A program made the position numbers and the translations under genes. Source: Taxillus chinensis (lineage: Eukaryota > Streptophyta > Magnoliopsida > Santalales > Loranthaceae). Taken from it: 64,000 nucleotides of DNA. Where the stretch lies: NCBI GenBank assembly GCA_023512835.1, contig CM042089.1:18294438-18358437 (forward strand). The letters are read 5' to 3'. Positions 1 through 12,720 of this stretch are shown piece by piece. The notes beneath the pieces were generated by a model. The model ran no database searches. It saw only the letters and a program-made list of their open reading frames with translations, and was not told the DNA's origin. Each line of letters opens with the position of its first letter. The first letter of the stretch is position 1.

Positions 1-1200
1 TATTAATATAAAATCTTTGATAATTTACTTTTAAAAAAATCCCAAGATTTTATTCTTTTTATAGAATTATTTTTTATTATTGTAATTTCTTTTTATCCTT
101 GAATTTGTTTACCCTTAAAATTTTAAATTCAAGGAAATACTCATAAATTAAAATTAAGAGGAAAGGTATTCACATCCATATATCTTATAAACACATTTAC
201 TTCTGAGGTAAAATGATTAAAATATTTCTTAAAAATAATAATGAAAACATGCTTGATATTCGAATAATGATATTTGAACATAAATATTATAATGTATTAT
301 TTGAATATAAATTAAATGTTCAAAGATTATTTTTTAAATATTATTTTAGTTTGAATATTTGTTTCTTAAATAAATTATGATAAGAAAAATAAAACTAATG
401 TGTTCAAAAAAAAATTATTAAAATATAAATACAATATTCGAAAAATAATATTTGAACATGATTTATGTTTAATATCAATATTTGAGGTATTTTTGTAATT
501 TCACATTAGATTAAAAATAATTTGTGGATGTGTTTATTTTTTAGTGTATTTATATTTATCATAAATTAAGACTTTATTCATAATGTTATTAAAATAAAGT
601 AGCTATTTTTAAAAATAACTTTTAAAATATTTTAAAAAATAAAGTACTTTGAGTAGAATATTTGTTTACTTTATTATATGACTTATTTTATTTTATTTTA
701 GTTTTCTAATTTTAGTGAGATTAAAATACTTTATTATATAACTTTTATTATATGCTTTTTTAAAAGTATATTTTTCAAAACAAATTCTCTCACATATCTA
801 TTTGATACATATTTTATATTTTATATTTTAATTTCAAATATTTATTTAAATTGACATTTAGATTTTAAATTTTAAAAATAAATTTTATTTGATTGAGATA
901 ATATATTTTAAAAAATAGAATATCACAAAAAATGGTTAAAATAAAATACAATAGCTCTGAATAATAAAATAATTTTAAAAAATAAGAAATGTTTTAGAAA
1001 TAAAAATAAATTATATTAAAAAAAATTATATGAAAATTTTAAAATACAAAACAGCCTAAACTTATTTATCAAAAATAACTAACAAACACGAAATCACATT
1101 TTAAAAACTTCAAAACAAATCCCATTTTATTTTCAAAAACTCCAATTCCTTTAAAAAAAAAAAATACACTTACCGAAAACACAGTAGCGTCCGCTCCCTC
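1..1200. other. AT-rich intergenic flank, no gene
   Basis: The sequence is strongly A/T-biased with no sustained coding frame. A roughly 32-bp motif containing TATTCGA and ATATTTGAACAT occurs twice in direct orientation (about 255-288 and 432-466), so part of the stretch may be a decayed small repeat. Composition changes sharply near 1190, where GC-richer sequence begins and the 5' leader of the transporter gene probably starts. Confidence 0.6.
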
Positions 1201-1473
1201 CGGCAATCTATCTGAAGCACTTGACAGTTGACATCAAAGGCAGAGCTTTGCTTCTGCTTTTTTTTCTTTTTCCGGTGGCCATGTCCGACGAACCCTAAAA
1301 TTGAACCAACCCTGCACCCCGCAGCCAGGAGCAGTGCTTCCTCCCTGCTATCCATCTCCGTCGTCGCCTTCACCTTCGCCTTCCGGTCCGGGAGTCTGCA
1401 TGTGTAGTCGAGTACACGCGCCGTCGTCCTTCAGGGCTGCAGGCCGAAAGCGCTTGGAGCTCCTCCGTCATCC

Positions 1474-4400
1474 ATGCCTGTCCCTTCGTTCGTCAATCTC
1501 ACTCTCCCCCCACCATCTTCAGTCCTCCTCCTCAGGGTCTCGCACCGCCACGCTCCCCGACCGCTGCCGCCGCCTCCAATGTCACTCCTTCTCGCTCCTC
1601 CTCCTCCTCCTTCTCCTCACCTCCGGTTGAATACCCCCCACCCTCATTCTTTTTCTTCGCGTCGTCCAACAAGGTGATCGAACTACATATAACTCAATTC
1701 ATTCCTGCTGGAATGTTCAATTCATTTACACCCCCACCCTGCTTTTAAATATAATTTAGTTTAATTTTTATTGTAGCTAGTGAATTGTGCTAATAAATAA
1801 ATGTCCTTTGGAATTATTTGTTGCCTTCTGATACGATCAATTTAGTTGGATAGAAAAGAATAGCAGGGAGGAGAGAAATATAGAGAGATACAAGAGTTGA
1901 TAATCTTTGTATATTCTTAATTTAAGACATGGTGGCTTTATATAATAGCTAGACCAATAACTCATACCACTTGCAAACCCACGAACTATCCACTACATAA
2001 AGAAAAACTACCCTACATATGTTGATCCTCCTCCATAGAAGAGCAGTGTTGCGGAGCGAAGTGGGTGGAGGCGCAGCTGGAGGTGATCCTTGACGACGTA
2101 AATCGGCACTAGCAAAGGTATGTGCATCCTGGCAGTCCAGCAACAGTGCATGCCAGTGGGGTCAATCAAGCTGCTGGGCTGGACAGCTGAGGATGGGTGC
2201 TGGAGGCTCGGTGTAGCAGCCTGTTGTTGGGTGGTTGCAACAATGGTTGGGAGGCTAAAGCAGGCCTAGCAGTGTGCAGCTTGAGAAATGACACCAACAG
2301 TGAGGGAGAGCATGGCATGTGCACTCCTCCAACTATCGCAGATAGAGAAACACAGATGAACAATATGGCGGTCGAAGGGAATTCCATCACTGGAGAGACT
2401 GCTGGAGAGCATGAAAATGGTCGATGGAGGCTTTGATGGGGTGACCACCAGTTATGCAGTATTCATATATGGATTTAGGAAAGGATCGATGGTGGGGGTT
2501 GGGGTTGGCTTCAATGGAAGGCATAGCGCTTGTAATTCGTAGAGAATTTGGGCAAAACGAGATTCATAGTTGGCAAGTCTTTCTCGAGATGTAGGGGGTT
2601 AGGAAGGGGTTAAGAGAATTTGACAATTCATCCATTCCTCTTGAGGTCTGATTGTAAAAGGTTTTCATGATCTATAGTTTAGTGAGTATGGTTTGTAAGG
2701 AATCATTAATTTGGTCAAAATTGAACTTGTGACAGGTTAATATTTTTGAAACTTCATTACAAAATTTGACATTTGTTTTGTCATGTGTTTCCATGGAACC
2801 GACTCTGATACCAATTGATATGATCAATTTAGTTGGATAGAAAAGAATAGCCAGTATGAGAGAACTATAGAGAGAGATACAAGAGTTGATAATCAATTTT
2901 CTTCCTATATTTTTAATTGAAGACATGGTGGCTTTATATAATAGCCAGACCAATAACCCATACGGCTTGCACACCCATGAACTACCCACTACATAAAGAA
3001 AAACTACCCACTAAAATGAAACTTACCACTACTGACAATAACAGACACCCATCACCTTCCAATTTGAATTCCCCTTCTTTGAATATATGTGTATGTGTTG
3101 TATTGTAGTGATCCTGCTGGGTAAATGAATGTTTGGTCTTTGGTTGAGGAAACCCCCCCCCCCCCCCCTTTTTTTTTACTTCATAATATGGGTTGGAAAT
3201 ATCGTCGCACAAGTACAGATAAATGGATGTCCTTTAGATGATAAAATCTTTTTTGTATTTTGTTTATGTTTATTGTTTTGTTTTGTTTTGTTTTTTGGAT
3301 GAATGCAGGGTGAACATACCCAGCAGGAAACGTTGTATAACAAATGCTGATGCGCAGTTTAACCATACTGCCACTCATGAAGAGCAAGAGCAAGAAGAGT
3401 TGCCTGATGTCGCCTCCAATTGTGCAGTTCCCTTTGTTCATATCAAGTCTAATGTTATTCAAACTGAACCCTTGAATTTGCTTGCCCAAGAAACATACAT
3501 AGATAGCCTTCTAACAACATTGCCAGTATGTTCCATTGCCCATTAACCATGTTTTTTTTCCTCTCTCCCTCTCTCTCTCTGGGGTTTTAATGCCCTTTTC
3601 CTTGCTTTCACCTCCATTCTCCTACCTGTATTCCAGGTTCTGTCCGAGGAGGAGCAAAATGTTCTTGCTGCGACTCCTGCCCATCCTGCTGGATTGTATG
3701 GTACGACCTGATGATCTCCATTTGAACTAACATTTTATTGTGTCTGAAAATGAAGTTTCTAACAAATGATTGTAATATAAGGCAAAATTAGGGTGTCCTC
3801 GAGAGGGTGAATGCTTGCTTCCTTCATCAATGATTTAGAGGCATTCTATTGTACATGGAAAAGAAGGTTTTTTATATATTATATATTTCCAGGCCTGAGA
3901 ACAACTTTACCCAGCAATTTAGTTTATTTTAAAACGGATCTACCACTTTCATGAGCTATGTACTTTGTTATTGACTAATACAATACAATAGCAGGGTTGT
4001 GTTCACAAGTGAAACCAACTTTTTTAGATGACACTTTTACATGCCATATACATATATATTGGGGGTGTAATATAACATAACATTTATTTATCATGACATC
4101 CCTATTAAATATTGAAGGGGGTCACATTGAGTTAAGTCAATTCTTCATGTGTTGTAGCACAAAAATCCATTTTATTCTAAAAAGCCCTAGTGCCATTATG
4201 ATGGCTTCAGTACCCAGAGGCTGATAATTATTTTAGGCTCTGATTTTACAAAGCTTAGTTTTTGCTGATTCTTTTCCCTAGTTTTGTTGCAATTTCTTCA
4301 TATGGTTAATGACAAATCTGCCTTTTGAGTTCTCTCTTTCCAGCATTGTATGCCAATTGCTTTGCTGGGAATATAGTGGAGCAGCTCTGGAACTTTGCTT

Positions 4401-7110
4401 GGCCTGCTGCTATTGCGCTGATTCATCCAAGCTTCCTACCTGTTGCAGTCATTGGTTTTTTCACTAAGGTTGAAATGTGTGTAATTAGATAAGCTGTGTA
4501 AACTAAGGGCAGTCAGAATCAAGTTTATAATAAGCTTTGCATGGAACAGCTTGCAATAATTGTTGGAGGGCCAACGGTTGGAAAACTCATGGATGATTTC
4601 CCCAGGGTACCTGCATATAATTGCTTGAGTTTTATCCAGGTAGCTCATTTGGTTAACGTTAGTTATTAGAAGATGTGGGACTGTATTTCTGTGTATATGT
4701 ATGTGATATATTTATTTTTTTGTCAGGCAGCTGCTCAATTGTTATCTGTAGCAATGATAATTCGTGCCCATACAGCTCCTCCTACTCCTGTATCATCTGT
4801 GTTATTTCGACCTTGGTTTGTTGTACTGGTAATGGCTGGGGCTGTTGAGAGGATGTCTGGATTGGCATTAGGGGTTGCCATGGAGCGTGATTGGGTTGTA
4901 TTGGTATTGCATTTCCTTGTTCCATTAAAATGATCAGCTGGCGGATCTTGTATAATATATAACTTGGGTTTATTGCTTCCACAGTTAGCGGGGACAAATA
5001 GGTCGATTGCACTTGCTGAGGCAAATGCTGTTATCAGCCGAATTGATCTCCTCTGTGAGGTGTATACTAAGCTCTATGAAAATTGCCTATTGGGTATTTC
5101 ATTCATACTAAGCCCTATGAAGATTACCTAGAGGGTATTTCTTTCTTTCATTCATACATGCATGCATGCATCCATGCATGCGTGTACACACGTCTGTACT
5201 TCTGGCGATAACATTGTTGCTTCATCATCATGATTGTGACATGAAATTTAGACAGTTGACATGGAGTGTACGATAGATAATGAATGTCATAATTTTGTAA
5301 TTGCAACATTGCATAGAAGTATTAAATGTTAATATTCTATTTATTCATTGTTTTCTTCTGAACAAGGTTTTCACCTGTGCTCTCACACACTTCATCACCT
5401 AACCCTTTCATATCTTGGCCCTGATCCTCATTATGTACATAAATATGCTTCTGATTTACATTTTTTTCCCAAGAGATTTACAGATTATATTGTCACAGAT
5501 TGCTGGATCATCACTCTTTGGAATTCTTCTCTCAAAAAACGACCCAGTGACCTGCCTGAAACTTGCTGCTGGTTTAATGATGTGGACGCTGCCTGTTGTG
5601 GTAATATATTTTATTCTACCTCTTGTTTTAGGTGGGCAGGTTGATAGGTTTGAAATGAACTTCTTAATCCTTTTTCACTTCATACCATTTGTCTTAGGCT
5701 CTTCTTACGTGGTCAACCAACAAGCTCTCTGCTGGGGTACTTGACCGTGCTAAATCTCCCCATACATCTTTCAGAACTTTTGCTGACGGACCTCTTCCAG
5801 ATGCTGAGATTTCAGGTCAAGCATATCATTTTTGAGATATATATATGTATATATATATATATATTTAAAGATGTCAGCACGATTTTCTTTGTACCTAAAC
5901 TTGATCATTGTGACAGTGAAAATAGGATTGGATGCCATCAAGCATGGATGGATGGAGTATATGCACCAACCTGTTCTTCCTGCAAGCATAGCGTATGTGC
6001 TTCTTTACTTCAATGTTGTTCTAGCTCCTGGTGGTTTGATGACAGCCTTTTTAACTCAGCGTGGTAATTTTCCCACCTTCTCTTATTCACCCCCAAATTC
6101 CTCCCCTGTCATTAAGTTACAGAGCCCGTGTAATGGCATCAATCTAAATTGGTTTGGAATCTTACCCATATATTGGCAATGTCATTGTTTAATTTATTTC
6201 CTTGAGTACCCTCCTATTGACCTGAGATAATACTCTAGTCATGCAACTTGCTTTGCATAAAGCTGACTTCACATATGACATCACAGTTAACAATAAAAAT
6301 GATTAATTTGAGGAAATTTCCTTGAGCTTTGGATCATTTACAAGGCACATGTATGGTGGGGAATATTTTCACAGGTTTAAATCCATCAATCATTGGCGGG
6401 TTTAGTGGAGTATGCGCTTTCATGGGCATTTCAGTCACATTCATATCAGCACATTTGGTCAGGCGGCTTGGCATTTTAAAGGTTGCTTTTCCTGTACTTT
6501 ATTTCTTTATGTTCACAAGTTTTTTATATTCAATTATTTCTCATAAATTTCGTGCACCAGGCTGGAGCGTTTGGGTTGATACTTCAGGCTTCTCTTCTCA
6601 CCATAGCTGTTGCCGTGTATTGGAGTGGATCTCTTTCTCAAAAAACTCCTCTTCTTTTCTTCTTGTCACTGATCGTAAGAATCATTAGTATTTTTTTTTA
6701 GAGGAAACTATTTTTGAGACAATTTGTCTTGAGGATAATTATTTTTTAGCAGACAATCTAGTAATTCTAATTTGATCATGTATCTCATGGAGGTGTAATA
6801 AAAAAAATTTTAAAAAAAATGTGTGCAGGTTTTATCAAGGTTGGGGCACATGTCATATGATGTTGTGGGGGCACAGATTCTTCAAACTGGCATCCCATCT
6901 TCCAAAGCAAATCTTATTGGGACGACAGAGGTTTCTGTTGCAAGTTTAGCAGAGCTTGTAATGTTCGGTGTCGTAATAATAGCAAATGATGTTTCACATT
7001 TCGGATTGTTGGCTATGCTTTCCCTTCTTTCAGTAGTTGGTGCAGCATGGCTTTTTTGTCGATGGCTAGCCAATCCAACGGATGAACAAAGAAGCCTTTT
7101 CTCCTTTTGA
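1474..7110 (+). CDS. IREG3: Solute carrier family 40 / ferroportin-like transporter, plastid-mitochondrial type (IREG3/MAR1)
   Basis: Thirteen coding exons join in frame to 605 aa: 1474-1673, 3309-3525, 3637-3700, 4344-4468, 4550-4639, 4727-4903, 4985-5059, 5499-5600, 5698-5815, 5917-6063, 6375-6481, 6561-6674, 6829-7110. The first about 140 residues are rich in Ser, Pro and Arg and low in acidic residues, as expected of an organelle targeting peptide. From about residue 160 there are repeated hydrophobic segments with ferroportin-family landmarks: [45 protein letters not shown] and a C-terminal [20 protein letters not shown]. The Arabidopsis homologue is a chloroplast/mitochondrial envelope protein linked to iron movement and aminoglycoside uptake; that role is inferred here. 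An in-frame TAG lies at 1405, and 1474 is the first ATG after it. Intron 1 carries a retroelement. The length is close to the family's roughly 600 aa. Confidence 0.93.
1824..3059 (-). mobile_element. Small non-autonomous LTR retrotransposon (TRIM-like) in intron 1 of the transporter gene
   Basis: The element spans 1829-3054 and is flanked by a perfect 5-bp duplication CCTTC (1824-1828 and 3055-3059). Two direct repeats form its ends: 1829 to about 2014 and 2816-3054. The right repeat starts TGATATGATCAATTTAG and ends CATCA, giving TG...CA termini. Just inside it, 2803-2813 reads CTCTGATACCA, the reverse complement of the initiator-Met tRNA primer site, so the element is antisense to the gene and the right repeat is its 5' LTR. 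The left repeat lacks about 50 bp at its inner edge. The interior of about 0.8 kb encodes no recognisable retrotransposon protein. Confidence 0.88.
3153..3177 (+). repeat. Homopolymer pair C16-T9 in intron 1
   Basis: Sixteen C residues are followed directly by nine T residues, about 130 bp upstream of exon 2 and 94 bp beyond the end of the retroelement. Long poly(C) runs are rare in AT-rich plant introns. Confidence 0.9.
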
Positions 7111-7500
7111 TCCTCTATTTTAATTCCTGCAGTAAGTACTGCCTTAATTTTCTTTTCCTGAAGTATATTTTTATGGAATCATTTTTCTTTATTCTCTTTA
7201 ATGCACTCCAAGTCATTTATTATTATTATTATTATTATTATTAGTTTTTAGTGTTTTTTGGTGATGCTCATCAACTGTATGCATTAGCCTCTGGAAGAAG
7301 TTGCTTTTAAAACTAACCTGCTCTATTTGCTTTGTCAACAGTTGCTCCTGGAATTTAACAGTTGCAGAGGCTGTTTAAGGTTAAGTTCTGACTGCGGTTG
7401 ACAGTGCCCACGTCATTTTATTGCGAGGCCGAGGTATACTTTTCAGTGCACTCTGCTGCACGCTCTCTTCCTAGTAGAATATGGGCGAAATTCATTTGCC
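7111..7500 (+). other. 3' UTR of the transporter gene with a probable 3'-UTR intron
   Basis: Shortly after the stop codon a good donor (GTAAGTACT at 7132) pairs with a pyrimidine-rich acceptor ending CAACAG at 7341, suggesting a 210-bp intron in the 3' UTR. The donor lies only about 20 nt past the stop, closer than the distance usually linked to nonsense-mediated decay. A (TTA)n microsatellite sits inside at about 7217-7242. The transcript end is not visible. Confidence 0.45.
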
Positions 7501-10500
7501 TGACGTTGACTTTGAAGCTTATAGCACAAAATGCTCTACCATTTTTTTCCCATGATTTTTCTCTTCTTCTATAGTTTTGTCAGTTAAATTTGAATTTATG
7601 CCCCAGGCTGTGAAGGAGGGTTGGATTGACTTGTAAAACGCATGATCAATCAAAATTATTTTCCTAATCCATGTATAATGTAAACAAGCGCATTGGATAC
7701 TTTTGTAACTGTTACTACAAGTGGAAAAAAACAAATGATAAAATAAAATTCTTAAACTTAACCTTGATTGGTTTCAGCTTTCTTGTATCACTAATTCTAG
7801 CGGATAACCTGTCGCATGGATGAGGGAGTCCCGCGGCATGGATTGGAGGACACTTTTGGTGCTCCTTGTTTGCTCTACTTGATGCTTGAGGTGAATTTTA
7901 AAGGTTTAGTTCATCAAAATTCTTTTTTAAGTTTGAAAACTTAGCGGATTTGAGTTTGACAAATTTATGTTGGTGTATAGATTAATTTATTTATATAAAT
8001 TAATTTAAAATAATATTATTAAACTATTATATTAATATAAAGGTTTTATTTTTTATTTTTTTAATCACTAATTTAATAAAATATCTTAAATTTATCAGAG
8101 TTGAATTAAGTAATCAGAGTCATGTTAAAACGAGTTCGGTGGAGCAAGAGCAAGCCCAAACATTATTTATAGGCTTATAGCTAAAAGAGTTTCATTTGAT
8201 TAAACTAAAGTTAGTTGGCTGTTGACAGGTGGGTCTTGCTGATGTGATTTAAAGCAAGAAAGTTTGTAGCTAAACCATTCACCCTAATTTGTGTAACAAC
8301 TTTGCTTAAGAGACTCTTGATTCTTCTAAAACAAATTGGTCTGGTTTGTTGTAGAACGCACTTAAGCATATTAGTACGTTTAAACTCATATTTTTAATGG
8401 ATCGGAAATAAATTGATCTAGTATGATCTGCATGTGAATTGGATTAGTTTGCGAATCGGTCTGCTTTTTATTTATTATTTTAAAAAATTAAATTAAGTTT
8501 AGATCTATTTGCCCAAAAGAACCCACATCTTTATTTTATTATTTTTAAATTAAACCCATATCAATTGGAAGCCCAGCTCGCCCCCAGTCAGCCTGCAATC
8601 AAACGAACACTAGTGAGGGTGCTAGGGACTGTTTAAACAAAATATAAAATAAAAAAAATAATAATTAGTTTACGAACCAAATCTGTGTCCATATGGATTT
8701 GATCCAAGTGTCGACCTAAATGCACCAGCAATTAAAATGAATCAGGATTTTTTTATCTAGTGAATCATGGGCTAATTTCATTTTATATCCATATTTGTTG
8801 TGTTTATCCCTTCACGTAAACTCAATATTAAATTTAAACTTAAAATGATATATAGGATCACTCTAAAATGACTTTTGGGGTCAAGAAAAATGACTATGGG
8901 TTAATATTAGACTAAAAATGACACTTCAATAGGATAACTGGACTTATTTTTCATGGAGGTTGGATAATCAATTCTTATAATGCTAGGGACAAAGATTATG
9001 CATGGGCAACTACTGCCTAAAATATGTCAAAGACTATAAAATGTTAGGACTTGGAGTGACATCTGAATGATATCTGAGGTCACAAAAGCAATGTGACATT
9101 TAAGGTTTAAAGGAAATTTTGAGAATAACATTTAAGGCAAAAAAAGGCTTTTATGGCCAAGTGGGGTGAATTTTCAGGTTTTTTTTTCTTTTTTTTATGG
9201 AAAGGAGACGGCACTCCGGATTAATTTATTAAATAAAAGCAAGCAAAAACTCAAACCTTGAAAGATACAAAAATGAGTATGACATAAACCTAATTCATCA
9301 AAGCGATACAAGTGAAGGGAGAAAAAGGGACAGGGTATACCCATAACCCATCCCGAAGATACAAGAAATATCTAAAGTAACAGAGATGCAAAAACAAAAT
9401 AGAATATAGCAGACCATCACTCTACTTTGAAAATACAACCATTTACATGATTCTAAAAATATACAAGTCATAAAATCAAGTTTAACAAAAATATTGACAA
9501 GTTATTTATTGGGTATCTTAGGCTGAGAATCAATAATTCTATCATTGCTTTTTCGGTTTACTCCAGAAGATCACTTTATGCAAAGATCTGTGTTCGGGTA
9601 GTTTAGAATAGCCTCGAATGATGTTGAAAAATTTTAAATGGTGATATATGATTGTTTTAACTATAATTATGTCCAATTTAGAATTGGGAGTCTCAAAAAA
9701 TAATTTTTTGTATTTAAAGTGGATATAAGTGATTTATCATATTATAATAAGAAGATATTATTATAATTATATTATAAAGAAAATGAATTAAGTAAGAAAA
9801 GGAAAAATAGGGGATATGTACTTGCGTTCCTGCAAGAAAGAGGACAAACGTGAATTTTAAGAAATTTGTTGTGCTTTAGCTTCATCTCTTTGTTCTTCCT
9901 GTCCAGTTAGTCTTTCAGTGGCGATTTCTTACTCCTGAGTTAGGCGTTTCAAAGTTTAATTTTCATATGCGAAAGTAAATTCCATTCGAGCCTTTCATGG
10001 TATGATTAGGATGAGTCAATAAAAGCAATTAAGTCGAGTGTCATGTTCGACTTTAATTCATTTTTGGATATATTTTTGTTGCTTTATGACAAATTGTTTT
10101 TAAGTATCCGTAAGATATATATTAAGAATGTTTTGGATGGAAATGGAACATAAATCGTGAAATTATACTAATAATTTTATTAATTTAAATTAATAATGTA
10201 AACAAAATATAGATAATTGCTTTTTGTTTAAATCATTTTAAAAAAATACTCGCATGCAGCAGGCAGGATTGAAAATAAATAAAATTAAACTTCTGATGGT
10301 GGGGCATTGGGGGGAGGGGTAATGTGTATAACTAAAGTTCGATGGTGATATTGATTGATGTAAGATGAAAGGAACGGTGGAGGCGTTGGAGTTACAACTT
10401 ACAAAGCAAATGCAAGCTTGTCTTTTATTATTGTTTGCCTCGGAAGCATCGATGGCATCAATTGGGTGGATGGACGGGGCACATGTAGTGAGCAAGTATG

Positions 10501-10959
10501 CAGACGCAGTCACTCACTCGCTCACTTCACGGCTGGCTGGCTGCCTCTCAGCCTCTGCCCTGCCTGATATGGATGGGTAGTGTCTGCCCATCAAATAAAT
10601 ATCATCAATGCATTGCTGCTGCCCCCGGTTTTGTCGCGTGTTTTTTACGCCTTTTTAGTTTCCCCGTGCTTAATTACTACTTAACGCTGCCGGCCGGTTT
10701 CGCTCCCTCGTGAGTTATGAACATAACCACATGGATTTTATACAAAACACGCGCAATCGCCGAGCAAAGCAGAGCAAGCCATACCTACCCAAACAACACA
10801 AACAAACATCTGCCTTACGGCCCCTTACCCTTCAGCTAAGTTTCATATGGCTAAGAGCACTGTCGACCTGAAAATATATATTCTGATTTTAACCTCACCT
10901 GATTTGGGAGTTTAAACGGTTTGAATTGGATTAGATCATCAATTTTAATATTAAATTTC
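7500..10959. other. Gene-poor intergenic stretch
   Basis: There is no coherent coding region. About 9180-9540 starts with a T-rich run followed by a motif like TTAATTTATTAAATAAAAGCAA and A-rich sequence, resembling the 3' tail of an L1-type LINE in minus orientation, too decayed to be sure. A GC-richer patch at 10360-10720 stands out from its AT-rich surroundings; it holds a 71-codon frame from the ATG at 10365 that I cannot assign to any family. Confidence 0.5.
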
Positions 10960-11240
10960 TTAAAAAAATTTAGGTCGAAAAAAAAAACGAGTTTGACCTG
11001 ATTTTTTTTTTTTGTAAATTTTTATGATTTTATAATTGTGTTCATAAATATTTACAAATAAATTTGTGAACATATGATCGTAAACCGTTAGTAAACAACA
11101 TAGTAACGTGCGCAAACAGTTCGTGAACATCATAGTTTAAAGCTTGTGTTCGGTTCGGTTCAATTCGATTCGTTAATGAATTATGATGATTAGAACACGT
11201 TACTAATCAGCTCGGCTTGACTTGATTCATTTATAGTCCT
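10960..11240. repeat. Decayed dispersed repeat with GTTCGTGAACA / CTCGGCTTGA motifs
   Basis: The stretch holds successive AACAnTTCGTGAAC-like and GGTTCGGTTC / CAGCTCGGCTTGACTTGATTC segments, a pattern I associate with a common degenerate dispersed repeat of dicot genomes. The ends cannot be set. The assignment rests on pattern recognition only. Confidence 0.4.
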
Positions 11241-11518
11241 ATTTTCAAGTCTTTCTTGAAAATACCTTAACCATTCAATTCTACATTTTAAATCCTTTGA
11301 AAATAAAACCATGTTTAAAGCCTCTCACTCATTGATAAGTCAAAAAATTAGTTTAATCAAATGATATTTCCCTCCATAAAGTACATGAGTTATTCAAATG
11401 AGTTTGATTAAGATCAATCTATAAATTACCCATCTAATAATATAATATATAATTATTCATATAATGAAACAAAGATTAGTTAAAAAATTCATTCTATCAT
11501 AGTTTTGTTTAATATGTA

Positions 11519-12125
11519 TGTTAGAATCGGGCATAGGTAAAGGCCCAATTACGTGTCACGATACTGTCTGCTTTGGGCTTGCCTAATAGGCTCACGCGGC
11601 TTTAAAACCCGTCATGACATTTAAAGCCTTCTTTCTTCTTATATATGTCTTAACTTTTTTATCTTTGAGTGATATGGGACAAATATCCCAACAATCTCTC
11701 TATTTGTTACACATCAACTATATACCATAGGTTGAAGACATACCTATTAAACTAGGGATTTCTTGTAACTCTCTCTCAATTCACGCCTTGTGAAGAGATT
11801 AAACCAGTTTGATATTAAAGTGACATCATAACTCGAATACTGCCGCATCAATGGGATACGCCGCTCGATCACACCACGTTGAGAAAATTTTTGATATCAC
11901 GAAACACTTAACGAGGATAACTACAGAACAATCAGGCTCTTATACTAGTTTGTTAGAATCGGGCATAAGTAAAGGCCTAATTATCTGTCATGATACTGTC
12001 CGCTTTGGGCTCGCCAAATTGGCTCGCACAACTTTAAAACGTGTCATAATATTTAAAATCTTTTTTCTTTTTATATATACCTTTACTTTCTTATCATTGA
12101 GCAATATAGGACAAACATTCTAATA
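11519..12125 (-). mobile_element. Second TRIM-like LTR element, about 607 bp
   Basis: Two direct repeats of about 175 bp, 11519-11691 and 11951-12125, both begin TGTTAGAATCGGGCATA. The left one ends in CCCAACA and the right one in the decayed form CTAATA. Between them, AAATAGAGAGAT on the minus strand lies next to the left copy and fits a polypurine tract. On the minus strand TAGTATAAGAGC lies next to the right copy and differs at two positions from the Met-tRNA primer site TGGTATCAGAGC. The flanks ATGTA and ATATA match at four of five bases, fitting a worn target-site duplication. The interior is 259 bp and non-coding. Confidence 0.82.
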
Positions 12126-12529
12126 ATATATATTTACATGCTAGTGATACTATTCATAAACTTTTTACAATGATTCTACATTACATCACACCCACTATGA
12201 AAATAGTCTGCATAATCTTATCAGAATAAAACACCATAAACTTCATTCCCTAATTGTGAACTAAATTGATACTTAGTCCAATTAATAAATCTATTATATG
12301 TGTCACACACATACAAAATAATAGATTCTAATAAGTAATATACACAATCTAATAAATATTTAAATAAAATATATTTTTAATTAATTAGAAATAGTCTTTA
12401 TAATATTAGGATGACACATTATTTTATACAACATTATCCTGACAGCCACCCTGACACTAATAGTCATATATGATTGAGATTATATATGTGGACTCTCTAC
12501 GAGTAATGCGATTAGCTTATAGTTGACAT

Positions 12530-12720
12530 AGATATTTTATGTGAATGTGAAGAGCTTATATGCCTTGAATTAGTGGATAAGGTTCCTTGTTTAGCATATG
12601 TGATATATGAGTATGAAGGGCTTAGTTGCCTATCATGAGTACGAAAGGTTGATAGTCTAGCATAGTTACTTGTGTTGGTGCGTAAGGTTATATACTTTAT
12701 GAATATATTTGTTGTAATGT
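12530..12720. repeat. Degenerate tandem repeat, unit about 65 bp
   Basis: Two to three imperfect units share the order TGTGAATGTGAAGAGCTTATnTGCC, then AAGGTT, then TAGCATA. The units are strongly diverged, and the similarity was judged by eye. Confidence 0.4.

Noticed and set aside
1301..1630. 109-codon frame overlapping exon 1 of the transporter gene
   Set aside because: It is in a different frame from the one that joins exon 2 correctly. The frame starting at 1474 ends exactly at the 1673 donor and completes an Arg codon with exon 2.
2166..2989. Minus-strand frames inside the TRIM-like element, considered as gag
   Set aside because: They are short, in different frames, and show no zinc knuckle or other gag, protease or reverse transcriptase motif.
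5150..5190. CATG-rich run in transporter intron 7 considered as a regulatory site cluster
   Set aside because: It is a simple CATG microsatellite with no other supporting signal.
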